A stretch of 64,000 bases of DNA from Castellaniella hirudinis (GTDB lineage Bacteria; Pseudomonadota; Gammaproteobacteria; Burkholderiales; Burkholderiaceae_B). The stretch is from NCBI RefSeq assembly GCF_042651965.1, contig NZ_JBHSDY010000004.1:1-64000 (forward strand), written 5' to 3'. The notes beneath the pieces were generated by a model, which saw only the letters and a program-made list of their open reading frames with translations, ran no database searches and was not told the origin of the DNA. Made by a program: the position numbers and the translations under genes. Shown one piece after another: positions 26,668 through 34,067 of this stretch; position 1 is the stretch's first letter; every line of letters starts with the position of its first letter.

Positions 26668-28589
26668 TCCGCGCCAGCGGCCTGACCCTGCGGCGCGGCG
26701 TCAAGGTCCTGCTGGACAACGCCGAATTCGTCGTCCACCCCGGCGAGCGCGTCGGCTTCGTCGGCAAGAACGGCGCGGGCAAGTCCTCGCTGTTCTCTTT
26801 ATTGCAGGGGCAGATCGACCCCGACGCCGGCACGCTGGACATGCCCGCGTCCTGGCGGCTGGCCAGCGTCGAGCAGATTCTGCACGACACCGACCGCCCG
26901 GCGCGCGAGTTCGTCATCGACGGCGACCATCACCTGCGTGAACTGCAGGCGCGCCGCGCCGCGCTGGACCCGGACCAGGGTCAGGCGATCGCCGAACTGG
27001 AATCCGCCCTGGTCGATGCCGAAGCCTGGAGCGCGCCTTCGCGCGCCGAACAGCTGTTGGCCGGCCTGGGTTTCGCTCCCGACGAATGGGCTCGCCCGGT
27101 CGCCAGTTTTTCCGGCGGCTGGCAGATGCGGATCGCCCTGGCGCGCGCGCTGATGGCGCCGTCCGATCTGCTGCTGCTGGACGAGCCCACCAACCACCTG
27201 GACCTGGACGCCATGCTGTGGCTGGAGCGCTGGCTGGCCGGCTATCCGGGCACGGTGCTGCTGATTTCCCACGACACCGAATTCCTGGATGCGGTCGCGC
27301 GCGTCATCCTGCATTTCGAGCAGCAGTCGCTGGTGCGCTACAAGGGCGGCTATGAATCCTTTCTGGAACAGCGCGCCGAGCGCCTGCGCCAGAACCGCCT
27401 GACCATCGAGCGCCAGTCGCGCGAAGCGGCCCACCTGCAGTCCTTCATCGACCGCTTCAAGGCCAAAGCCAGCAAGGCCAAGCAGGCGCAAAGCCGGGTC
27501 AAGGCCCTGGCGCGCATGCAGACCCTGGCGCCGCTGGCCGTGGAATCGGGCATCGACATCCGCCTGCCCGAACCGGTGCAGACGCCCGACGTGCTGCTGA
27601 CCCTGGAAGACGCCGCCCTGGGCTATCCGGCGGGCAGCAACGGCGCCGCGCGCACCATTCTGCAAGACGTCGGCCTGATGGTGCGCGGCGGCAGCCGCAT
27701 CGGCATCCTGGGCGTCAACGGCGCCGGCAAGAGCACCCTGGTCAAGACCCTGGCCCGCGAACTGGAACCCCTGGCGGGCGGCTACCGGCCGGCCAAGGGC
27801 CTGGAGATCGGCTATTTCGCCCAGCAGCAACTGGACGTGCTGGACCCGGAACTCAGCCCGCTGCAGCACTTCGTGCGCATCGCCCCCGACACGCGCGAGC
27901 AGGAACTGCGCAATATGCTGGGCGGCTTCGGCTTTGGCGGCGACATGGTCAGCCAGCCGGTGGCGCCCTTTTCCGGCGGCGAAAAAGCCCGCCTGGCCCT
28001 GGCCCTGATCGTCTGGCGCAAACCCAATCTGCTGCTGCTCGACGAGCCCAGCAACCACCTGGACGTGGACACCCGCGAAGCCCTGGCGCGCGCACTGGCG
28101 GAATTCCCCGGCAGCGTGCTGCTGGTCTCCCACGACCGGCACCTGCTGCGCACCACCGTGGACAATTTCTGGATCGTCGCCGACGGCCGGGTCCAGCCCT
28201 TCGACGGCGACCTGGAGGACTACCGCGACTGGCTGCAGCAGCGCCAGACGCAGCGCAACCAGACCGCACGCGCGGCAGCCGGTCCCGCCCCCGTCCAGGA
28301 CCGCAAGACCCAGCGACGCGAACAAGCCCAGGCCCGCCAGGAACTGGCCGCCCGCCGCAAACCGCTTGAAACGCGCCTGAAAAAAGTCGAAGACGCCATG
28401 GCCAAGGCCCAGGCCCGCCTGGCGGAACTGGACACGCTGATGGCCGACCCGGACTTCTACACCGACAGCCACAAGGACACCCGCCCCGGCCTGATGGCCG
28501 AGCACGGTGAACTGAGCAAGGCGCTTCAAAACCACGAGGAAGACTGGCTGGAGATCCAGACGGAGATCGAGGCGCTGGAGGCGTCCTGA
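26664..28589 (+). CDS. ABC-F family ATPase (YheS-like)
   Basis: 641 aa with a GTG start that overlaps the prmB stop. Two ABC cassettes are present: Walker A GKNGAGKSS and signature FSGGWQMR in the first, then GVNGAGKST and FSGGEKAR in the second, with LLLDEPTNHLD and LLLDEPSNHLD. The linker between them (about 235-310) is the Arg/Lys-rich P-site interaction motif (FIDRFKAKASKAKQAQSRVK). The C-terminus (about 530-640) is a coiled coil. No membrane part exists, as in all ABC-F proteins, which act on ribosomes. Its exact role (translation factor, or resistance) is not determined; it looks like E. coli YheS. Confidence 0.92.
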   Translation: MIRASGLTLRRGVKVLLDNAEFVVHPGERVGFVGKNGAGKSSLFSLLQGQIDPDAGTLDMPASWRLASVEQILHDTDRPAREFVIDGDHHLRELQARRAALDPDQGQAIAELESALVDAEAWSAPSRAEQLLAGLGFAPDEWARPVASFSGGWQMRIALARALMAPSDLLLLDEPTNHLDLDAMLWLERWLAGYPGTVLLISHDTEFLDAVARVILHFEQQSLVRYKGGYESFLEQRAERLRQNRLTIERQSREAAHLQSFIDRFKAKASKAKQAQSRVKALARMQTLAPLAVESGIDIRLPEPVQTPDVLLTLEDAALGYPAGSNGAARTILQDVGLMVRGGSRIGILGVNGAGKSTLVKTLARELEPLAGGYRPAKGLEIGYFAQQQLDVLDPELSPLQHFVRIAPDTREQELRNMLGGFGFGGDMVSQPVAPFSGGEKARLALALIVWRKPNLLLLDEPSNHLDVDTREALARALAEFPGSVLLVSHDRHLLRTTVDNFWIVADGRVQPFDGDLEDYRDWLQQRQTQRNQTARAAAGPAPVQDRKTQRREQAQARQELAARRKPLETRLKKVEDAMAKAQARLAELDTLMADPDFYTDSHKDTRPGLMAEHGELSKALQNHEEDWLEIQTEIEALEAS

Positions 28590-28869
28590 TTGCTCACGGA
28601 CGGCAGGCCTCGGTCAGCGGCACATGAGGCAGCGCCCCGCCTCTCGGCAGGACGGTGTGCGCCCCGTTTCGGGACTGTTCGAAGCCTGTTCCGAAACGGG
28701 GCGCGCATCGGCCGAGGTCATGACAGACGCCCGACCACTGAAATTCTTGCTACGCAAGCTTTCATATTCCATAGCTGAATAATTTAATACTCTTATATTC
28801 GTTCGGTATGAGGATGGCGATCCTTAGAATGGGCAAGTCTTATAACTTCCCGTTCAGAAGATCTGCGCC
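28590..28869. other. Intergenic region before the five-gene transport operon
   Basis: 280 bases. The first part carries a 14-bp inverted repeat (28659-28704). From about 28738 to 28825 the sequence turns AT-rich, unlike the surrounding GC-rich coding, and likely contains the operon promoter. Inside it TATTC-N7-GAATA (28765-28781) is a small inverted repeat. No ORF is convincing. Confidence 0.6.
28659..28704. repeat. 14-bp perfect inverted repeat with an 18-base spacer
   Basis: GCGCCCCGTTTCGG (28659-28672) and CCGAAACGGGGCGC (28691-28704). It lies 70 bases after the ABC-F stop. There is no T run, so it is either a factor-independent pause or mRNA-end structure, a protein site, or a dispersed repeat. 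Confidence 0.7.
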
Positions 28870-29412
28870 ATGAGCCGCCTCCCCATCCAATCCGTCGAAT
28901 CCGCCCCCGCCGAAGCCCAGGACCGCCTGCGCGCCGCCGCTCAGGCCAACGGCTTCCTGCCCAACCTGCTGGGCGTCCTCGCCAATGCCCCCACCGCCCT
29001 GGAAACCTACCAGGTCGTCGGCGCCATCAACGGCCGCAACAGCCTCACGCCCACCGAACGCGAAGTCGTCCAGATCACTGCCGCCACCTACAACGGTTGC
29101 GGCTTCTGCGTCGCCGGCCACACCAAGCTCGCCTACAAGAAGCTGCAACTGCCCCAGGAACTCGTCGAGGCCCTGCGCGGCACCCAGGCCCTGGCCGATC
29201 CCAAACTGAACGCCCTGGCGCAGTTCACCCTGCAGGTCCTGGAACATCGCGGCCAGGTGCCCGACGAGGCCCTGGCCGGCCTGCGCGCGGCAGGCTACAG
29301 CGACGCCCAGGCGCTGGACGTGGTGCTGGGCGTCAGCCTGGCCACGCTGTGCAACTACGCCAACAACCTGGCCCGCACCCCCATCAACCCGGAACTGCAG
29401 GCCTACGCCTGA
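28870..29412 (+). CDS. AhpD/carboxymuconolactone decarboxylase-family protein
   Basis: 180 aa. The AhpD-like core has the CXXC redox pair in TYNGCGFCVAGHTKLAYKK, with the following His and the upstream Glu of REVVQITA, as in alkylhydroperoxidase AhpD. The family includes reductases, decarboxylases and proteins of unknown function. It is the first gene of an operon with an acyl-CoA-dehydrogenase-like flavoprotein (14 bases downstream) and an ABC importer. It may protect or assist the flavoenzyme, for example by handling peroxides, but this is inference. Confidence 0.85.
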   Translation: MSRLPIQSVESAPAEAQDRLRAAAQANGFLPNLLGVLANAPTALETYQVVGAINGRNSLTPTEREVVQITAATYNGCGFCVAGHTKLAYKKLQLPQELVEALRGTQALADPKLNALAQFTLQVLEHRGQVPDEALAGLRAAGYSDAQALDVVLGVSLATLCNYANNLARTPINPELQAYA

Positions 29413-29426
29413 TCCTGGAGATCCGC

Positions 29427-30527
29427 ATGTCCACCGACCTGCTGCCCGCCGTTCACGGCGATGGCATCGACGCCCTGATCCATGACACGCTGGCGCCCCT
29501 GGCGAACGCCGTCGACCAGGGCCAGTATCCGGGCGACTTCATGCGCGCACTGGGCCGCCTGAGCGGCTTCGGCGCCGCCCTGCCCGCCGGATCGGGCGGC
29601 CTGGGCCTGGACCTCGCGGCCCAGATCGAGGTCATCGCCCGGGTCGGGCGCGTCTGCGGTTCCACCGCCTTCCTGGCCTGGTGCCAGTCGGCCTGCGCCT
29701 GGTATTTCCAGCAGACGGACAACGCCGCTGCGCGCGCACGCTACCTGGCGCCCATCGCCCGGGGAGAAATCCTGGCCGGCACCGGCATGTCCAACTGCGT
29801 CAAGCATCTGGCCGGCATCGAACGCATCAATCTGCGGGCGCGGCGCGAAGGTGACGGCTACCGTGTCAACGGCGCCCTGCCCTGGGTCTCGAACCTGGGC
29901 GCCGGCCATCTGCTGATTGCCGCCGCAGCCGTGGAAGAAGGCGGCTACATCATGTTCGCCGTGCCGCCGGGTGCGGACGCGCTGACGCTGCGCCCCTGCC
30001 CGGCCTTCGCCGGCATGGAAGGCACCGGCACCTACGGCGTGCACCTGAAGAACGCCTGGATTCCTGCGGAAGACGTACTGGCCGAACCCACGGCCTTCGA
30101 GGCCTACATCGGCCGCATCAAGCCCGGTTTCCTGCTGATGCAGATCGGCATGGGCCTGGGCCTGACGCAAGCCAGCCTGGAAACCATCCGCACGACCAAT
30201 CAACGCCTGAGCCACGTCAACGCCTTCCTGGACGACCAGGACGAGACGCTGGAACGCGACCTGCAGGCGCTGCAGTCGGAAACCGTGCGCCTGGCCCGCC
30301 TGGGGCTCGACGCGCTGCCGCTGGACATCCTGCGCGCCCGCGCCCGGGCATCCGAACTCAGCCTGCGGGCCACGCAATCCGCCGCGCTGCACGCGGGCGC
30401 CGCCGGCTATCTGATGAGTCATCCCGCCCAGCGCCGCCTGCGCGAAGCCCTGTTCGTCGCCATCGTGACGCCGGCCCTGAAGCACCTGCGCAAGGAAATC
30501 CACGCGCTCGAGCAACAGGCGGCCTGA
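29427..30527 (+). CDS. Acyl-CoA-dehydrogenase-like flavoprotein
   Basis: 366 aa from MSTDLLPAVHGDG. Acyl-CoA dehydrogenase fold features are present: the N-terminal helical part, then GTGMSNCVKHLAG and GYRVNGALPWVSNLGAGHLL (the flavin-contacting middle domain with its conserved Trp-Val-Ser/Thr), and the helical C-terminus with ALHAGAAGYLMSHPAQRRLREA. The place where true acyl-CoA dehydrogenases carry the catalytic base (IYEGT-type motif) reads FVAIVTPALKHL, with no Glu. This is the pattern I associate with flavin-dependent oxygenases of the DszC/SfnB type. Encoded between an AhpD-like gene and an ABC importer, it may oxidise an imported organosulfur or nitrogen compound. Substrate unknown. 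Confidence 0.82.
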   Translation: MSTDLLPAVHGDGIDALIHDTLAPLANAVDQGQYPGDFMRALGRLSGFGAALPAGSGGLGLDLAAQIEVIARVGRVCGSTAFLAWCQSACAWYFQQTDNAAARARYLAPIARGEILAGTGMSNCVKHLAGIERINLRARREGDGYRVNGALPWVSNLGAGHLLIAAAAVEEGGYIMFAVPPGADALTLRPCPAFAGMEGTGTYGVHLKNAWIPAEDVLAEPTAFEAYIGRIKPGFLLMQIGMGLGLTQASLETIRTTNQRLSHVNAFLDDQDETLERDLQALQSETVRLARLGLDALPLDILRARARASELSLRATQSAALHAGAAGYLMSHPAQRRLREALFVAIVTPALKHLRKEIHALEQQAA

Positions 30528-30542
30528 ATCGTGGGACTTGCC

Positions 30543-31367
30543 ATGGCGCTTCCCGATCCAGCGATCGAATCCGCAACCGCCCCCGGCGTGCTCAGCGCGA
30601 CGGGCGTGGCCCTGGGCTATGCACGGCCCGGCGCCGGCACCCACTGCATCCTGCAGGACTTTTCCCTGGAGCTGCAAGCCGGCGAAATCGTCGCGCTGCT
30701 GGGCCCCAGCGGCGTCGGCAAGTCCTCGCTGCTGCAAGTGCTGGCGGGCCTGCAACGGCCGCTGGCCGGCCAGGTCCGCCTGCACGGCCGGCATCTGGCC
30801 GGTCCCGCGCCCGACGTCGGCTTCGTCTTCCAGGACCCCTGCCTGCTGCCCTGGCTGACCCTGGAGGAGAACGTCGCCTTCGGCCTGGATTTCCGCCACC
30901 AGCCCCGGTTGAACGATGCGCTGCGCCACCAACGCGTACAGCAGGCCATTGCCGAAGTCGGCCTGACGCACGCCAGGACGCGCTATCCGGATGAGCTGTC
31001 GGGCGGCATGGCCCAGCGGACCGCGCTGGCCCGCAGCCTGGCGCGCGCGCCCGAGATCCTGCTGCTGGACGAACCGTTCAGCGCCCTGGACGAAGTCACC
31101 CGCAGCGAAATGCAGACGCTGTTGCTGGAAGTCAGCGCGCGCCACCACGCCGCCGCGATCCTGGTGACCCACGACATCGATGAGGCCCTGCTGCTGGCCG
31201 ACCGCATCCTGCTGCTGGGCGGCCAGCCTGGCCGCCTGATCGGCCAATGGCGGCCCGACCGCGCCCACCCCCGCGACGAGACCGACCCCCACCTGACGGC
31301 GCTGCGCGTCGAAATCCTGCAAGCCCTGCGCGCAGCCCGTCCCCCGAAACAGAACCCCGCATCATGA
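30543..31367 (+). CDS. ABC transporter ATP-binding protein (SsuB/NrtD/TauB type)
   Basis: 274 aa from ATG (MALPDPAIES); a GTG 12 bases earlier is possible. Walker A GPSGVGKSS, Q-loop FVFQDPCLLPW, signature LSGGMAQRTALARSLARAP and Walker B ILLLDEPFSALDE are all intact. The LTLEENVAFGL segment and length are those of nitrate/sulfonate/taurine importers. Its stop overlaps the start of the substrate-binding gene (ATGA). It powers uptake through the permease encoded at 32639. Confidence 0.92.
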   Translation: MALPDPAIESATAPGVLSATGVALGYARPGAGTHCILQDFSLELQAGEIVALLGPSGVGKSSLLQVLAGLQRPLAGQVRLHGRHLAGPAPDVGFVFQDPCLLPWLTLEENVAFGLDFRHQPRLNDALRHQRVQQAIAEVGLTHARTRYPDELSGGMAQRTALARSLARAPEILLLDEPFSALDEVTRSEMQTLLLEVSARHHAAAILVTHDIDEALLLADRILLLGGQPGRLIGQWRPDRAHPRDETDPHLTALRVEILQALRAARPPKQNPAS

Positions 31368-32584
31368 CCCTGAAACTCATCGATCCCTGCTGCGGCGCCG
31401 CCGCCGGTGCCCTGGCCGGCCGCCGCCAGTTCCTGAAACTGTCCTCGCTGTTCACCATGGCGGGCGCCCTGCCGCTGCTGCAAGCCGGACAGGCCGCACG
31501 CGCCGCCGAGACCGACGCGCCGGTGCGCATCGGCTATCTGCCGATCACCGACGCCACGCCGCTGCTGGTCGCCCACCACAACGACCTGTTCAAAAAGCGC
31601 GGGCTGCAGGTCGAAAAGCCCCGGCGCTTCCGCAGCTGGTCGCAGATCGTCGAAGCCTTCCTGAGCGGCCAGGTGAACGTGGTCCACCTGCTCATGCCCA
31701 TGACCATCTGGTCGCGCTACGGCAGCAAGTCCCCCGCCAAGGTGGTCGCCTGGAACCACATGGAAGGCTCCTGCCTGACCGTGCGGCCCGACATCCACAG
31801 CCTGGCCGATCTGGGCGGCACCACGGTCGCCATCCCCTTCTGGTATTCGGTGCACAACATCGTCCTGCAGGCCATGCTGCGCGAAGCCGGACTGGAATTC
31901 ATCAGCGACGGCGAGCCGACCAAACAACAGGTCAAGCTGGTGGTCATGTCGCCCGGCGACATGCTACCCGCCCTGGGGACGAAACGGATTTCCGGCTACA
32001 TCGTGGCCGAACCGTTCAACGCCAAGGCCGAAGAGCTGGGCGTGGGCAAGGTCTGGCGCTTCACGGGCGACGTCTGGCGCAATCACGCCTGCTGCGTGGT
32101 CACGATGCACGAGCGCGACCTGCAGGAGCGCCCCGAATGGTCCCAGAAGGTCGTGGACGCCATCGTCGAGGCCCAGGCCTGGACGCGCGGCCACCGCGAA
32201 GAAACCGTGCAGATCCTGGAGCGCGGCAACCCCGCCGACTACACTCCGCACGACCACTCGACCCTGGCGCGCGTGCTGCTGGCCTCGCCCGAGCGCGATG
32301 CGGAATACGCCCGCAGCGGCGCCATCCGCCACGCCGACTGGAAAGAGCAGCGCATCGACTTCCAGCCCTACCCCTTCCCCAGCTACACGGAAAAGCTGGT
32401 GGAGCTGCTGAAGACCACCTATGTGCTGGGCGAGAACGCTTTCCTGAAGGACCTGGACCCCGCCGAGGTCGCCCGCGATCTGGTGGACGAGCGCTATGTC
32501 CGCAAGGCCATCGAAGCCCAGGGCGGCCCGTCTGCCTTTGGCATCGAGGGCTACACGCGCACGGAAACCTTCTCGGTCGCCTGA
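31364..32584 (+). CDS. ABC substrate-binding protein (CmpA/NrtA family) with Tat signal
   Basis: 406 aa from MTLKLIDPCC. Residues 19-48 form a twin-arginine signal (GRRQFLKLSSLF), with a likely cut after ARA near residue 47. The mature protein begins VRIGYLPITDATPLLVAHHNDLF, the NrtA/CmpA/SsuA-type opening. Related proteins bind nitrate, bicarbonate, sulfonates or taurine. The Tat signal implies folding, and perhaps ligand or metal loading, before export. It lies between its ATPase and permease genes. The ligand is unknown; the neighbouring flavoprotein hints at a small organic anion. Confidence 0.9.
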   Translation: MTLKLIDPCCGAAAGALAGRRQFLKLSSLFTMAGALPLLQAGQAARAAETDAPVRIGYLPITDATPLLVAHHNDLFKKRGLQVEKPRRFRSWSQIVEAFLSGQVNVVHLLMPMTIWSRYGSKSPAKVVAWNHMEGSCLTVRPDIHSLADLGGTTVAIPFWYSVHNIVLQAMLREAGLEFISDGEPTKQQVKLVVMSPGDMLPALGTKRISGYIVAEPFNAKAEELGVGKVWRFTGDVWRNHACCVVTMHERDLQERPEWSQKVVDAIVEAQAWTRGHREETVQILERGNPADYTPHDHSTLARVLLASPERDAEYARSGAIRHADWKEQRIDFQPYPFPSYTEKLVELLKTTYVLGENAFLKDLDPAEVARDLVDERYVRKAIEAQGGPSAFGIEGYTRTETFSVA

Positions 32585-32638
32585 GCGCCCAGACCCCGCC
32601 CAGGCCCTGCCGGACCCGCCGCACGAGAACCCCCGACC

Positions 32639-33415
32639 ATGAAAATGCGCACGTCTCCCTTGACCGCCCCCAGCCGCCTGGCCCTGAGCCTGGGCGGCCT
32701 GCTGGTCCTGCTGCTGCTCTGGGCCGCCGGCATCGGCCTGATGGGCGAGGACACCGCCATGGCCGGCCTGTTCTCGCCGCTGAAGGCCCTGCCCAGCCTG
32801 GCCCACCTGGTCCTGGACAATCAGTTGACGGTGCACACCCTGGTCAGTCTGCAGCGCGTGGCCGTGGGCCTGTTCTGGGCGCTGGTCTTCGGCATCCCCC
32901 TGGGGCTGGCCATCGGCGCTTCGCAAAAGCTGGAACTCGCCACCAGCGGCGCCTTTCAGTTTCTGCGCATGGTCTCGCCCCTGTCCTGGATGCCGGTCGC
33001 CGTGATGCTGTTCGGCATCGGCGACGCGCCCATCTACTTTCTGCTCAGCTTCGCCGCCGTCTGGCCCATCATCCTGAACACCAGCGCGGGCGTGCGGCAA
33101 CTGGACCCGCGCTGGCTGATGCTGGCGCGCAGCCTGAGCGCCACGCGCCGGGAAATCCTCTGGAAGATCGTGATCCCCGGCTCGCTGGGCCACATGCTGA
33201 CCGGGCTGCGCCTGGCCATCGGCATCGTCTGGATCATCCTGGTGCCCTGCGAAATGCTGGGCGTGAGTTCCGGCCTGGGTTATTTCATCCTGGACACCCG
33301 CGACCGCCTGGCCTATTCCGAACTGATGGCCGTGATCGTGCTGATCGGCGCTTTGGGCTTTCTGCTGGACGCGACGGCGCAGCGGCTGCATCGGCGCTGG
33401 GGACGGGGGCGCTGA
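32639..33415 (+). CDS. ABC transporter permease (SsuC/NrtB/TauC type)
   Basis: 258 aa, about six membrane helices. The BPD_transp_1 EAA-type loop is ARSLSATRREILWKIVIPGSLGHMLTGLRLAIG (about 163-195), which contacts the ATPase. The C-terminal part has VLIGALGFLLDATAQRL, usual in this family. Last gene of the five-gene operon; it stops 19 bases before a convergent gene. Confidence 0.92.
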   Translation: MKMRTSPLTAPSRLALSLGGLLVLLLLWAAGIGLMGEDTAMAGLFSPLKALPSLAHLVLDNQLTVHTLVSLQRVAVGLFWALVFGIPLGLAIGASQKLELATSGAFQFLRMVSPLSWMPVAVMLFGIGDAPIYFLLSFAAVWPIILNTSAGVRQLDPRWLMLARSLSATRREILWKIVIPGSLGHMLTGLRLAIGIVWIILVPCEMLGVSSGLGYFILDTRDRLAYSELMAVIVLIGALGFLLDATAQRLHRRWGRGR

Positions 33416-33434
33416 TTGCGCCCTGATGATGCGA

Positions 33435-34004
33435 TTACGGTTTGCCCGAGGATTCGCCGGCAGACCCATCCGTCCCGAACACACGATCCCAGAACGGCGT
33501 CGTCACACCGTACCAGCCTTCGGCGCCCGGCCGATGATGCCGGGCGTGGTCGCGCTTGCGGGCCTGCATCCAGGAACCCGGCCGCGCCCGCCAGTGGTGG
33601 GTGGCGTGATGAACGGTCACGTACAGCAGATAGCCGAGCGTCATGCCCAGGGTGGCTGCCAAGGCGATCCAGGGTCCGGTGACGGCCGACAGGGGCCAGA
33701 ACACCAATGCAGCAAACGCCGTCATGCTGACAGGCGTGGACGAACCGATCAGGGCGAAGGGGCGCTCGTGGTGCGTTTCGTGCCAGTGCTTGAACGGCGG
33801 CAAGCCATGAAGCACGAAGCGGTGCAGCGCATATTCGACCAGGCTCCAGGACAGAAACCCCAGGACTGCCGCCGCAAGCAAGGCCCCGACCGAGCCGTGC
33901 GCGTATTCGATCAGCACAGCCATCCCGCCCACGATCACCAGCGGATACAGCACGAAATCCGCAAAATACATGGCCGGACGCTGCTCGAACTTGAAAGCCC
34001 CCAT
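33435..34004 (-). CDS. Fatty-acid hydroxylase / sterol desaturase family protein
   Basis: 189 aa, membrane-bound di-iron family. Histidine clusters: EYALHRFVLHG (about 57-67), HWHETHHERP (about 73-82), HHATHHW (about 130-136) and KRDHARHH (about 148-155), matching the HX3-4H, HX2-3HH pattern. Four hydrophobic segments lie between them. Close families include beta-carotene hydroxylase and sphingolipid or fatty-acid hydroxylases. It probably hydroxylates or desaturates a lipid using O2. A gap of 63 bases separates it from uvrD upstream. Confidence 0.82.
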   Translation of the reverse strand: MGAFKFEQRPAMYFADFVLYPLVIVGGMAVLIEYAHGSVGALLAAAVLGFLSWSLVEYALHRFVLHGLPPFKHWHETHHERPFALIGSSTPVSMTAFAALVFWPLSAVTGPWIALAATLGMTLGYLLYVTVHHATHHWRARPGSWMQARKRDHARHHRPGAEGWYGVTTPFWDRVFGTDGSAGESSGKP

Positions 34005-34067
34005 GACGAATCCGCAGTCGAATCTCTGGGATCAGTATAGTCCTCGCCCTGGGGATTTCCCTAGTAT

